From Ifrita kowaldi (Eukaryota > Chordata > Aves > Passeriformes > Cinclosomatidae): a DNA stretch of 64,000 nt. The notes beneath the pieces were generated by a model, which searched no databases, had not been told where the DNA came from, and worked only from the letters and a program-made list of their open reading frames with translations. Of this stretch, positions 21,600-33,850 are shown one piece after another. A program made the position numbers and the translations under genes. Positions within the stretch are counted from its first letter, which is position 1. Each line of letters begins with the position of its first letter. The stretch spans positions 310,001 to 374,000 of the forward strand of contig VZRS01005518.1 of the NCBI GenBank assembly GCA_013398055.1, in the 5' to 3' direction.

Positions 21600-23703
21600 G
21601 TGAGTTTTCCTGCTGTTTTCTATCCATCATAATTCCCCTTTTATACAGTATTGGAAACCCCCTGGGACTTTATTATAATTTTCTCTTCCTATCCTCTCAT
21701 TTTTACAATTGGGAGATAAGGAGAGAGCAAAACAAAGCCATTTGCCCTCTGACATGTTGCATGGGAATTACACCTGAGTGCTTCTGTTCCAGCCCATCCA
21801 TCCTGTTTTGGTGCCCCACAGAATCACCTTGTTCAAGAGTCATCCCAGTATTTCATACAGAAGAAATGAGTCTTCATCTTACCCAGTACTAACTGATGGT
21901 TTTATTTATTATTGCTCTGGTTTAAATTATTTTTTTCCAAATGCATGAATTAAACACAGTTCTCCACAACTTGTGACCTTATGAGCTGGCAGTTGGTGTT
22001 TTAATTTTGTTACAGGATATTTTAAAACATACTTAGTACATTTATTTTGTGGTTTATGCACCAGTGAGACTGTGGAAAGTAACACAATATGTAATGGCCA
22101 ACGATGGAATTCCTGCTATTTAACCCATTTGAACTGAAGCCATTGGCTCTTCCAGTTCTGTCCCTGCTGTTTTCAATTTTAAAAAAGTGTTTTAGAGATG
22201 CATGTGTGTTTCTCTGTTAGTATTAATGAAGGTCATCAAACTGATTGATAGGATCTTGTTGGAGGCCATCTTTCTGTCTTAAGTATTCAGTAACCTTTTT
22301 GTAGTTATAATGCCATCTGGAGATTAGTTCAAAGTAGAGTAATTAGAAGAATAAGTTATGAAAACAGTTCAAAGTAGAGTAATTAGAAGAAATGAGTTAT
22401 GAAAACAGTTTCCCCCCTATATTATAAATGCACAGCAAATGCTGTATAAAGCTTCTTGTATTGATTTCTTTTTACTTGGGTTTTGCATGTCAGCACTGCA
22501 TGCTCAGCAGAAAACTGTCTTGAGAAAATTCTGCGTTCTTTTGCCAACAGAGCCATTTACAGACTGATCTTGTTCATGGGTCACTTGACTTTTGACTCTG
22601 AACATATGGAAAATTAGACTTTATAGAGGACAGTCTTTTAAGATAGGGTGAGAAGCCCTAGTTAAGAATTAGGATCCCTGTCAGGAAGAGCCAGCAGACC
22701 AGAAGCACACGAAAGTGCAGATGAGAGAAGGAAGTAAAACCAGTGTAGCAAGCATGCAGAGTAATTTCCCATTAAGCGGTAGGATTGATAAGTGGGTTAT
22801 GGCGTCCTGTGTCACAAGCATGGAAAGGACATTCCAGTCCTCGGTGTACTGGTACTATGCTAGAAGTGAACTGCTTACTGCCAAGCTTTGACTCCTGTCG
22901 ATGTTTACCCTGGGATTTTTGTTTCATGAGCTCTGCTTATTTCTTTCCCCTCTGCAGGTGACCGGTGGAGGATTGCTGATAATTCCCTCAACATCACAAA
23001 GGTCAGCTTTGCTGACCGGGGCCGGTACACGTGTGCAGGCATTAATCATAACGAGACCTTGTACTACACAGTCACCCTGAGGGTTATCTTCACCTCAGGG
23101 GACATGAGCATCTACTACATGATTGTGTGCCTCGTTGCCTTTGCCATCACCCTCATTTTGAACATCACCCGCCTGTGCATGATGAGCAGCCACCTTCGCA
23201 AAACGGAGAAGGCCATCAATGAGTTCTTCCGCACGGAAGGGGCTGAGAAGCTGCAGAAGGCCTTCGAGATAGCCAAGCGTATCCCTATCATCACATCTGC
23301 CAAAACGCTCGAGCTGGCCAAAGTCACTCAGTTCAAGACCATGGAGTTTGCTCGGTACATCGAAGAGCTCGCCAGGAGCATTCCCCTCCCGCCTCTGATC
23401 CTTAACTGCAGGGCGTTCATGGAGGAGATCTTCGAGGCCGTGCGAGTGGACGACCCCGATGAGGTGGGTAAGGAGGACAAGCAGCCCCCCGGCTGCGGGG
23501 CCCAGGCCGCGCTGTTCCCCAGGAACCCGGAGATGAAGCGCAGCGATTCCCCGGCCGGGGACTCGGACGATGGCTCCATGGGCGAGCAGGGCCAGGAGAT
23601 CGCCGTGCAGGTGTCCATCCACCCCCAGGCCCAGGGGCACAGCATCGACACCGTGTCTCACGACAGCTGCCACTCTGTGCCTGCCGAGGAAGGCACCTGC
23701 TGA
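21320..23703 (+). CDS. MFAP3: MFAP3 (microfibril-associated protein 3), complete coding region
   Basis: Two coding exons, 21320-21599 and 22958-23703, join (GAAG/GTGAGT ... CTGCAG/GTGACC) to 341 residues; human MFAP3, as I recall it, has 362. In order: a signal peptide (1 to about 20), a variable N-terminus with NxS/T sites at 28 and 37, and one Ig C2-type domain with Cys68, core Trp80 and the DRGRYTC motif (Cys119). Further NxS/T sites are at 71, 105 and 125. A membrane span lies at about 145-163, then a conserved cytoplasmic part with MMSSHLRKTEKAINEFFRTE, repeated AKRIPIITSAK/AKVTQFKTMEFAR-type helices and an acidic, Ser-rich tail. The family is a type I membrane glycoprotein linked to elastin-associated microfibrils. 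The tail ends PAEEGTC, shorter than in mammals. Identification is secure. Confidence 0.95.
21600..22957 (+). other. MFAP3: MFAP3 intron between coding exons
   Basis: A 1.36-kb GT/AG intron, AT-rich. The only notable structure is the imperfect tandem duplication at 22,326-22,406. Confidence 0.85.
22326..22406. repeat. Imperfect tandem duplication, 40 + 41 bp
   Basis: The unit beginning agttcaaagtagagtaatta and ending gttatgaaaac occurs twice head to tail (22326-22365 and 22366-22406). The copies differ by only a small substitution/indel near their middle, so the duplication is recent. Confidence 0.9.
22958..23703 (+). CDS. MFAP3: MFAP3 second (last) coding exon
   Basis: The exon runs from the second half of the Ig domain (GDRWRIADNSLNITKVSF) through the membrane span and the whole cytoplasmic tail to TGA at 23701-23703. 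GC content climbs steeply toward the 3' end of the exon, where codons are mostly G/C-ending. Long open frames on the opposite strand here are shadows of this exon. Confidence 0.95.
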
Positions 23704-26700
23704 GCCCAGTGATCCACAGGGGGGTGAAGGAAGCTCGGGTGGTCCAAGGATACCGTGAGAAAAGGGTCTGTGAACAAGCTGCCTCAGTCCCACGTGCACA
23801 AGAGTTTTCCAAATTGCAAGGTGCCAGAGCTAGTTCTGAAGTGTGTATTTTCTGTCAGTGTTGATTTAACAATTCCAGTCTGGTAGAAAAGGCCGTTTGG
23901 AATATTGTGCAGGGGCTTTTCTTTCTAAAGCAGGCTTGCTATATTTAAATAGTTACACAACAGGAATTCTTTGTCCTTGGCTCCTTGGTAGCTTTTGATA
24001 CTTCAGATCTGTGTGAGAAGTGACCAAGCTGAGCAGTACAACTTGCAATAAGAACTTTTCCTTTGTGAGTTCCTTCTTTCTTCACGAAGTTGAGCTGAAA
24101 TTCCTTTGAGTCAATGTTGTCCTGATGAATTGAGTTCTGTGCTCTTTTTGAGTTGCCTCGTGGTGCGTGTAGCCCATCAGAGCCATGGTGAGCTTGAACA
24201 AATCTGTTTTGTGTTGCGTGCTTCTGTGTTGCTATCAAAATGTACTGTACTTAGGAAAAGAATAGTGCCAGGATCTGCTGCTGGATTAAACGAATTGTTG
24301 TAGTTTCAAAGCAGCTTAGAGAACAACCAGGAGGTCTCAGTTTTCTGTGCATCTGCAGGAAACTTGTGTGTATTCTAAAAGCTTGTTGCTTATATTTGGT
24401 GCTGACTGCCAAAGCGCCTTACCCTGGTCCTGTCCCACAGAATGGAGCAGGGACAGCACTGCTGGCACTGCCTGGCTTTTGACTTTGCTGATTTCACTCA
24501 CTATAGAAAATCCAAAGTTTTATATTGTATTTGACATTGTTGTGAGAAAAGGATGGCAGTAATCACATACTGGCATAACTAATACATGAATTTATCATCT
24601 ACAGACAGGTGTCTCAGGCACATCTTTCTGAACAGCATTATAATGAAGCAGGTGATAAGTAGTGACACTGAGATGCTCTGCTCTGGCTGGTCCTGTCAGA
24701 AGGCAGTGGCAGAGAGAGTGTGGGGGCTGGCTGAGCTGTTTGCCAGCCACTGTTTGCAGGAGTGGAGTGGCTCACTGCTAGAGCCCAGCCCCAGCCTCTG
24801 CAGAGGTGGCAGAAGGGAGAGCTGCAGGTGCTGACACACGTACACACACACAAGTACTTCACCAAGGATCTCCCACCTGGCTTCCTCAGCTGTAGAGATC
24901 CAGCCTCCAGGAATCAGAGTGCAGACAAGGATCTACTTTCTTCTTCCACTCTTTGGTGCTGATTTTTTTTTTCTCCTTAACATTTGTAAGTTGTATCACT
25001 TAAATAGCATTTTATATCCTGTTGAGATTTAGTAGATGTAAAGCTTGTAAGCACTCCACAAATTAATTTCTTACAACTACTGGAAGCATATTGCCATATA
25101 ATTTTAACAACTTGGCAACAGGAGCACCATTTAATTTCACACAACTCTTTTTTCTTCCCTTATTATTACAGAAATGTCAGTTGAACAAGTGATTCTGGAG
25201 GGCTGCTCAGGATTCTTAAGAGGATTTGACATTACATTTACATGAGTAGAGGTGGAAAACAAGCAGGCACAGTGGTAATAGCAGGGTGGGGCTGTCTGTG
25301 GTAATGCATGCTCAGAACGAAGGGGTTGAACGAATTACAGTTACCATGTCAGAGAGAGGGAAATGACAGCATCTATTACCATTTTAAACTACCTTCTGGG
25401 GAAATTCCTGCAGTCAGCCACCAGTTAAATCACCCCAGTTGCCTTTGGCCTGTCGGGTAAGAGTAGTGTCTGTCAGGAAGGAAATTGCTGGCCTTTATTA
25501 TAGTAACATTCCCACCAGCTTGGTGCCATTTCCAAGACTGTAGCAAACTTTATCTGCTTCAGGGGAATAAAGCCTTCTGTACACACTTTGAGTAGCTGCC
25601 TCAACAGTGACTTCTTCTTTTGCTTCCATAGTTTGATGGCACTTTATGTCCAGGTGAAAAGTTGGTATAGTTTTGTGTGACCTGTCTGGTTTCTTTTAAG
25701 TTTTTTGAGGTTATCAGTGTTAAAAGATACTCTGTGGATAAATTCCTATTGCTGTTGGAAGAGAGAAGCTGCTGGCTTCACTTCTGAGCCACAATGGATT
25801 CTGCAGGTTTGTTGCACATGTGTGAGGGGAGATTTGGGAGTTTGCACCCTTTAGGATGCACTGGTCGAAAGAGGTGAAGGCTACAAGAGAGAATTATCTG
25901 TTTCAATCTCCTTTGTGCCACAGGCCATCAGAATGTACCTGCACCTGCCTTATTTCCCTATAAACAGCTCTCCTTGCTTCTGTGAAACTGTTGCATGATA
26001 TGCAACAGTAGCACGTTGGATGTGTTACCCCTAAATACACACACAGTGAGAGGTGCCACTACAAAATCTAAACTCTCTTCAATTGCTTCCTAAGAAGCAG
26101 TCATGATTGACAGGTGTCACATCAGTAGTGGCAGCTTACAGGCAGCAGAGTGATGCTGGAGGGGTGTCGGATGGTTGTCAGGAGAGCAGTTTTCAGACTG
26201 ATTTGGTCTTTTCTTTGATTTTTATACTTTATTTACGTAGCTCCGAGTTCTTACTAAGCACAGTTACCTGGTGTCTTCATACATCCTATTGCTGGTTGAG
26301 AGGAAAGAATGACCATGCATAAAGGTCCTCAGAAGTGCAGTTGCAGTGTCAATTGCTGGATAGCAAAGCTGAGGGTTTTCCTGAATTACTGCAGTATTTT
26401 GTTCCTTAAATTAATTTCCTTCCTGGGAAGGAGGTTGTTTTGTAAGGATTTTGGTATATCAGGAGTATCCTCTGAATGTAGGAACTGATCCTACTCCCAC
26501 TGAATTCAATTAGAGAGGATTGGGAGCTCTGGTGCATTTCACAGGATTTTTATGCATCTGAAAGCAAGGACGATGGTGATGTTAACTGGTAAAAGTGATT
26601 TCTAGAGAATGGAATTTGACACCAGTTTCCAAACAACTTGTGAACTATTCTTGTTATCCTGAGAGTAGATGTGTGCAATTAAATTTCTTTGATGAATCTA

Positions 26701-26986
26701 ACTGAACATTAACATTGAAAGTGTTTCTCTCTTAACTTTTTTTAGCTTGAGGAGAATTTGCAGTGGTTTCCTTGCTTTAAACTAAAGTCTTTGACAATCA
26801 CAAGGCTATTCTATCTCTTCTTTGTGACTTATTTTAAAAAACCTAAAATCTATTTGTTATCCAAGAGTACCTAAAACTAACTTTGTAGTGATTATTTGCA
26901 TTACCTGAATTGTAATGTAACTGTTTAATGTAACCACATAGGATTTCATACTTTCATAAAATGAATTGGTAGATTTGCAAAATAAA
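23704..26986 (+). other. MFAP3: Probable MFAP3 3' UTR
   Basis: AT-rich non-coding sequence follows the stop. AATAAA hexamers occur at 25,566-25,571 and 26,981-26,986. Mammalian MFAP3 has a multi-kilobase 3' UTR, so either could be used. The true end is unknown. Confidence 0.4.
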
Positions 26987-26989
26987 TTG

Positions 26990-29900
26990 AAAAGAAAAAC
27001 CTTGTTCTGGTGGAGTTTTCTGTTTTGCAAGTGAGGAGTGCCTGTCTCTCCAAGGTTATGTAGCAGCTGTATTGAGCTCAGCAGAATGTTGTTAATCAAC
27101 CTGGCAGAGGTTACTGGAATATTCAGTCATCTGAAGGACCATTCCTGCTGGACATCACTGTCATTTTTTTTGTCTCAAAGTCTTCAACAGCATCTAATAA
27201 TTGTTCCCAGCTGCATATACAAACAGTTACAGACCTGAAATGGTTTCAGGAAGGTCCTTGTTTACTTCTTTGTTTCACGTTGTGTGTGTGACCTTCAGCC
27301 ACAAATCTATTTTATTTGTTCTCACCTTTTTCACATGATTGTATTATTCTATATTGTAAGCACCTCTCTTTTTGTAATCCCTCACCCCAAACGCCAAAAA
27401 TCCACCTTGCTGAGGAGCCCTCTGAAGTGCCTTCCATGGGGGTGTGCAAGTGTGAATGAGAGCAGAATTCTCCTACCGTGCTTTTAAAGAAGAGTCTCTG
27501 GTTGCCAGTCTCTGCACAAGGCAGATAATGGCATTGCAGCTGAGTATTTGGGGATTTTCCCATGAGAATCAGCTGCCTAAAGGAAGAATTACTGGACCCA
27601 TACTCCTCAGGCTGGGTCAATACTCAGTCAGCATCTGCTTTCTATCTCCTTGTTATGAGAGATGCATTAATGATAACGGTTCAGTTTTTTAAAGCTCCTG
27701 TAACCTGACCCCTCCTGATCCTATCCACAGTGAACAAATTCATCTGCATCCATTTAGAGCACTTTTCCATCTGGTAACAAGAGATCATTGAAAAGCTGCT
27801 TTAAGGATGATTGTACTTTAATTTTAGGTGCATGCCTTAAAAAATACATTTTTTTCTTAATGTTGCAGCACTTCTGTGAATGAAGTCTCCAGCTGGAGAC
27901 ACGGTGGAGACACCACGGTGTCATTCAGCTCAGACAAGTTACAGCTTTATCGACTTCCCTTCAGCCAGGTCATTTCACACCAGCTGAGTCTCTCTCCCCT
28001 TCTCTTTTTTTATTGGAGAGCAGCTCATTCAGATGTCTCCAAATACTGCCAGCTTTTTTGCATGTGGAAGTGAGAATTACACCATCATTCAAAAAAAAAT
28101 CATTCTGCTAGATGCTGAAATACAAAAAAAGCCCTAAAAGCTGGAAAGTTGTTCTTTAACACTGGTAAAACAGTACCTATTCTTTGGTCACGCCTGGCTG
28201 CCAATGAGCGCAATAATACTGAGCAATTAGGCCTTTCATTTTCGTTAGGCTAATTAATTGTTTGCACAGTGCCCTGAATATGGAATCGCTTTCCTTTTGG
28301 AAAGAATAAAAGGATTAGAATGGCTCTATCCCAAGTTGCTCTGAACGTATTTTATTTATTTAATGGAAGAAAAATCCTCTCTTGCCCCAAAGGCAAACCA
28401 CACACTCGAGTGTTACGGCTGCACAGGGATGTTTCCATCAGCGGGGATGTGAATGCATCCACATATGTCCATCCATCTGCAGCTACGCTCCATATGGGAT
28501 CTGAGGGTTCTGCTGCATGGCAATGAGTGGGCAGAGGCTGGAGCCACGTCGTGTGTGCTGCCAGGTTTGGATGTCAGCACTGTCAGGGGCTGGAGAGGGA
28601 TGAGCATCCCTCGGGTTTCAGCTGCCCCTGGCAGCATGGTCATTGTGAGCTGTGACAGCGCTGGGAGGGCAGAGCTCTGCCACTGGGCACTCTCTCAAGA
28701 GGCTTGCACTGAGTGAATCCAAGGCAAATGGAACCTGGGCTAGGATTTCATGAAGAAGGGACCCAGTGGACACAGTATTGCAGAGGCTATTGCCAGGTCT
28801 TCTTTATGTTTGTCCTATTCGGTACCTCTTTGTGCAGCCAAATTATTAAATATATATTTCATAATAAATGATTCTACAAACTTGCAAAAAGCCATTTCAG
28901 TGGAAAGCAAGGGGGCATATCCAGCTCTAAGTGCAAGGCAGAGGCTGCCATCACACAAACTTCCACTACAGGGTTGGAGATAACTGGCTGGAGCTCCTCC
29001 TGCCTTCCCTGCTCCCTGCTCTCCTGTAAGACCAGTTATGGTCCATCTGCAAGAGTTGAAAGTGAAAATTCTGTCCTGTGCTGCTACTTCTTCCTCTAAA
29101 GATCAGGACACTGAGAACAGCCCTGGGTTTGAAGGGAGCATGAGAGGCCACCCAGGACGTGCTCTCAGCCACAGATGTCCATCCTGGCTTCAAAACAGCC
29201 GCTGGCAGAGATGTCGCATCTCCCAGGCAATCTGTTCTCCTGCTAAACTACCCAGACTACTGGAAGGATTTCCGTAATAACTGCCCCAAAGCATCTCTTA
29301 ATGCATCACCCATCTCGTCCTTTCCATGCCCACTGCTGCTGCATCTGCAGCCCCAATCAGGGCCACCCCAAACGTGCAGGAAAGGAATTGGAGGGCAACG
29401 CAAAGCAGGGGCCGTACTTGGATTTATGTGCCTGCCTTGCCTGGGTAGATCATTCTGTGTTCAGCCTAAACCTGCAGGATTTAACTGAAAGTCAAACTCC
29501 TTTTGTTATTTCATGCCTGGATGTCTGAGTGTTGCTTCTTGGGCTTTGGACCTTCTTGCTGTCTGTGCTGGGTCACAGAAATGTCCCTGACACCAGTGCT
29601 GTTCATATCAAAGGAGTAGCTCCAATATTCTGGGTGCAGCAGTCTTGTGATAGCTTTGTACTTAAATGTGATAAGGGACGGAAAGCAGCCACTGCAAAGC
29701 ACATAAGCCTGTCCCACCATTGTCTCAAGAGATTTTCAGTATTTCACTTGCTTTCTCTCCTTGGTGTCTTCACTTTGGTGCATGAAAATATTCAGAGTAT
29801 CTTGCCTGGTCAATGGGAGAATCCCAAGTTTTCATTTTCCTTTTTTTTTTTCTCTTGTGAGTTTTCTCAAGCTTAACTCTCCTAAATAATGACTAGGGAG

Positions 29901-32160
29901 GAAGACAGTGGACCAGAACAGACATGAAGGAGTTTGGACAACTGTCCTAAATTAGAGGACAGGTTTGCTTTGGAAATCCTATATGCATCACACTCTGTTA
30001 CAGAAAGTTGGCTTTAACAGCAAATCTCTTGCAGCAGGGTGTCACTTCACTTCCACAGATTACTTGAAATGCTTTATTAATTCGATGACCTTGTGGGCTC
30101 TCAGAAAAAAAAACATTTATCAGTGTTTTGGGGAAAGAGAGGTTCCCTGAGCTAAAGGGACTGTTTTGTTGCACAGATTTATTGCTTGGCTGACTTAATT
30201 CACCATTCAAAGACGATGATTTTTAGCTGCTGGGCAGTAGGCCTTGCAATGTTGAAACTAATTAACTGCTAGAACTCTTCTGAGCAAGGCTGTTTTCTTA
30301 CTGGGTTTTGGGGGCTTTTTTTTTATCCCACAGAAATGAAGCAAACACGATCCTTGGAACAGGGGTTGCATGGATACAGTATCAGCACAGACACAGCCCT
30401 GTGCTGGATGGCTCCGTGTCACAAAGGAAGAAAGGCTGCCAGCTGTCCCCGCTGCCGACGTGGTCTTACGACCTCTTACAAAGGTAAGAAGAGAAAAGAG
30501 GCAACACCTGAAGACAGGAGACAGGAGGGGTGCCAGAGCCATGACAAAGGGAGAACTCAGAGACCAGCAAGAGAGGTCTCCACTCTTCAGCTCTGGATCC
30601 ACAGCCATCAAAGACCTGAGCTGTGGACCTGGCTGGGGCTCTGCAGCTGGGGAGTCCTCACACCTCTCTCCCCTTCCTTTGTTCCCACTCCTGGTGTTGC
30701 AAGCTGTATTTCTGAAAGAACCTTGAACCTCATAGCTCAGATAGATCTGCAGTGCCTGCTGGCAGGACCTCATCAAAGCCTTGAGAGGGAAGACAAGGAA
30801 GGGGAAAGGGGCTCACTCTTTGTCAGGATGCACCTGTCTGCAGGAAGTTACCAGTTGTTATCCCATCAGGGACTTCTGCTCATCAAAATATATTCTGGGA
30901 ACAGTTTATAACCCCTGCAGTATTTCCTGGTGATGTCTAAAGATGGCATAAACAGGTCTAGGAGCTCAAGCAGAGACAAATTTAGTGTCTGTGTGCTCCT
31001 TCCTACCATGTTTTTGCAAAGCACTTCTGCCCTGCTCCTTGCTCTGAGTCCATAGTGCGAGTGAAATATAAATCACTGCTGCTGACTGAAAGCAAGGAAT
31101 CCCTCACTGGCTCCAGGGAGCTCCCCATCTGTCTTTGTTCCTGACAGTTTGATCACCTTTATCATCATTTTAAAATGCAGAGCTGCAAATACCATTAGTG
31201 GTCATACAGAATGGCAACTCTCTTGACATGCCTCAACCACAGTGACCTTCCTCAACTGGCAGCAGGGAGCACAGGCCAGCCCCTCTCCCTCCTGTGAGTT
31301 TGGGCTGGGAGCCTCAGCCCCGGCTGTCAATTCACCTCCATCTCAGTGTCTTCTTCCCTGCAGTTCAATTCAGATGTTTCCAGGAATTTCAGACTTCTTC
31401 TGACGCTTCCCAGTCTAGTTGCTCATTCCTAAAGCACAGGAGTATAGAGCAGCACGCCTGGGTGTGTGAGCAAGGAAATCTTATGTCACTTGACTTGCTC
31501 TGAACAAAGGGGGAAGTACAGAGGATCAGCAGCATGTGGGAGAGGAGACCTCTGCTTCCCATGGATGCTGGTGGAGTTCACCTGGCCAGGAGCTCCAAAA
31601 GGACCGTGAGGTTTTTTGTCTGCTAGTTCTCTAGGTGAAATAAGAGAACAGTTAGTGAAGGTTTGTCACAGAGAGGTTTTTGAATAAGAGAAAACAGAAT
31701 TTGGAGGCTGTGAGAGTCCAAACTAGCACCTTGGGATATGTTGTACTCATGAGCTCCCCCATCTCCTGGCGCTCAGCCAGAGCATGTTCCAGCATCCCCT
31801 GGCCTGGAAAAGTGTCCTTAGAAGCAGTACAGAACACAGGGTGTGAGGGGACAGTGCTGAGGGCCAAGCATGACCCCTCAGGCATGGGGACAACAGGACA
31901 GGCCAGTTCTCTTCAGTCCCTGACACTTCCTGGTGCGCCACTGAAGGCACCCCTGGAAAGGAGCACACATGGTCCACGTGTTTATCATTTTCCATCCATC
32001 CCTGCTGATCTCTTTCTGCCTGTGAGCACCTGTGCTTTGCTTCCCATCAAACTGTCCTTGGAGTGACGCAGCAATTTGCCAGGTGTACCTTTGCTGCCGC
32101 TCTCATCTCGGCAGCGAAGGCTTTATTTTGTTTAGCTGAAAGGGAGCCTGGGTCAAGGAT
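26990..32160. other. Intergenic, no gene seen
   Basis: No exon with splice support or recognisable protein. There are poly-T tracts at about 29,841-29,852 and 30,317-30,325. An AT-rich block at about 28,180-28,330 with CTAATTAATTG looks like a conserved non-coding element. Confidence 0.45.
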
Positions 32161-33850
32161 TTTATGTGCCAAGCAGAATCCAAAGACAAGAACATGGAGG
32201 TGAGCTCAGAGCCAGGATCTGGGCTGGCAGTGGCTGCGGCAGGAGGGGCAGCACCGTGCCGGGGAGCAGGGAAATGTGGATAACAAAGGGAGATGCAGGT
32301 GGAGGATGGGATGGGAAGCCGGGGGATCTCGGAAGGTGCAGTTGTTGGGTGATGGGGACACACCACGTCCAGGCAGCAGTCCTCAGGGCAGGGCCGGGCA
32401 GGAGCTCCTCGCCTGGAGCCCCGCGAAGCCCCGCTAGAGGCAGCTCTTGGTTTGCTCTGAGCATGGAAGAGCAGCCGAGCGCTGTGCCCGGGGACCGCGC
32501 TGCGGGCAGGAGCGATGGAGCTGCTGCCGCCTGCCCCGACACACGGCCCTTCCTCCCCGGGGAGCTGCAGCCCCTCGCCACAACCCGTCCGGGGTCCCAC
32601 AGCACACTCAGCAGCCGCTCTTCTCCAAATACAGTGTGTTAAAGCCTGGGTGGACAAAGAAACCCCCGTGGGAGCCAGCCTGAACCCAAAGGAGGAGGGG
32701 TTGCAGGGACATGGGGGACTCAGGGGGCTGAAGTCGGCACCTGGGAGCAGCGATATCCGAAGGAGAAGGTTGGAATTTGGGCTGTGTGCCCCCGTCCTGC
32801 CCGCGCCGAGAGCAATTCCCACCGCTGGCATCCTGCAGCAGGAAGTAAAAGCCAACAAGGAATGGACTCGGTTTGTCCTTTTTTTCTCTGCAGATTAACA
32901 GATCCAGCTCTGACTGAAGTATTTAGTGATCACAGCGACTTAATTGCACGGGGAAAACATTTCCTGGCAATTACTTCTGCGCCCGTCTTGGCTGGCTGGG
33001 TGTTTCCCTTCGCACGGCGGATGGCAGGAGCAGCCTGCCGCGGCACACAGCCGTCCCCGGGGAAGGAAGGGCAGCCACAGCCCGGGTGGCACAAGCCCTG
33101 CCAGACGGATGCCACCTGCAGTGGTGCCCCTGCCCGCTGCGTGCCCTGGGAGGCCCTGGAGAGCCCGGATCCCCTCGCCCACCCTCCGCTTGGCGCAGGC
33201 TGCCCGGCAAGTCCTCGGTGGCCAGGAGGTCCCTGGCGGCCGCCCACCCCTCTCTGTCGCACCGGGTTCAGCCTGGGTGAATTCCAGCGTTGCTCTTTTC
33301 ATTTCAGAGCTGCAGGAGATGCGGCTTATGGTCACCTTAAAGGAATAAACGATGCATAAAAATATTTGATCACTTAAGCCAAATGATTTGGCAAGCGCAG
33401 GCTCCCGCCGTACCCATCCTCCTCACAATTGTCTCATTATCCAGCCCTAAATCAAGCTGTCACAGCTTTTTTTGGCTTGGAGGGGAGAGGGAGGGAGAGA
33501 GGGAGGGAAGGAAGGAGGGAGCTGCTTTCCAGTGCTCACCTCCAAAAGAGAAACCCTGAGCGGGGAGCGGGTCACTGAGTCACCGAGAGCATCCTCCCGC
33601 CCCCTTCCCGACCCTCCCTCGCCGCTGCTCCTCATTAATCCGCTCGCGGAGCCGGCAGCGGGATGCGATCCCAGCGGCCGGAGCGAGGGCTGGTGCGGAG
33701 GCTGCGGGTCCACCCCGGCTCCGCCTGCGACCGGAGGTGCCTCGGAAGTGCCGTTCCCAAAGCCGCTGCCTTGGTCGCTTGCTGTTGCCGGGGAAGCATC
33801 CCCAGAAGGGGACACAGCTCATCAATGGGGCAGGAAAGTCCCCAGGGACG
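32160..33850. promoter_or_regulatory. CpG-rich block 1
   Basis: Many CpGs are clustered at 32,380-32,600, 32,980-33,270 and 33,560-33,800 within otherwise CpG-poor surroundings. A short AT-rich conserved-looking segment at 33,340-33,420 interrupts it. Overlapping long open frames on both strands are what high GC produces and are not called as genes. It could be a distal CpG island or an unannotated promoter. Confidence 0.4.
33473..33522. repeat. Purine-rich low-complexity tract (GGGA/GGAA)n
   Basis: A run of gggag, ggaag and similar units with no pyrimidines over about 40 bases. Confidence 0.7.

Noticed and set aside
23095..23799. 234-codon open frame on the minus strand over MFAP3
   Set aside because: It is the antisense shadow of the GC-rich MFAP3 last exon, whose plus-strand product is a clear family member.
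24836..24852. Short (CA)n run
   Set aside because: Too short to count as a microsatellite locus.
32103..32858. 251-codon minus-strand open frame in CpG block 1
   Set aside because: Overlapped by long frames in several other frames, Ser/Pro/Ala-rich and without a recognisable domain. High GC removes stop codons by chance.
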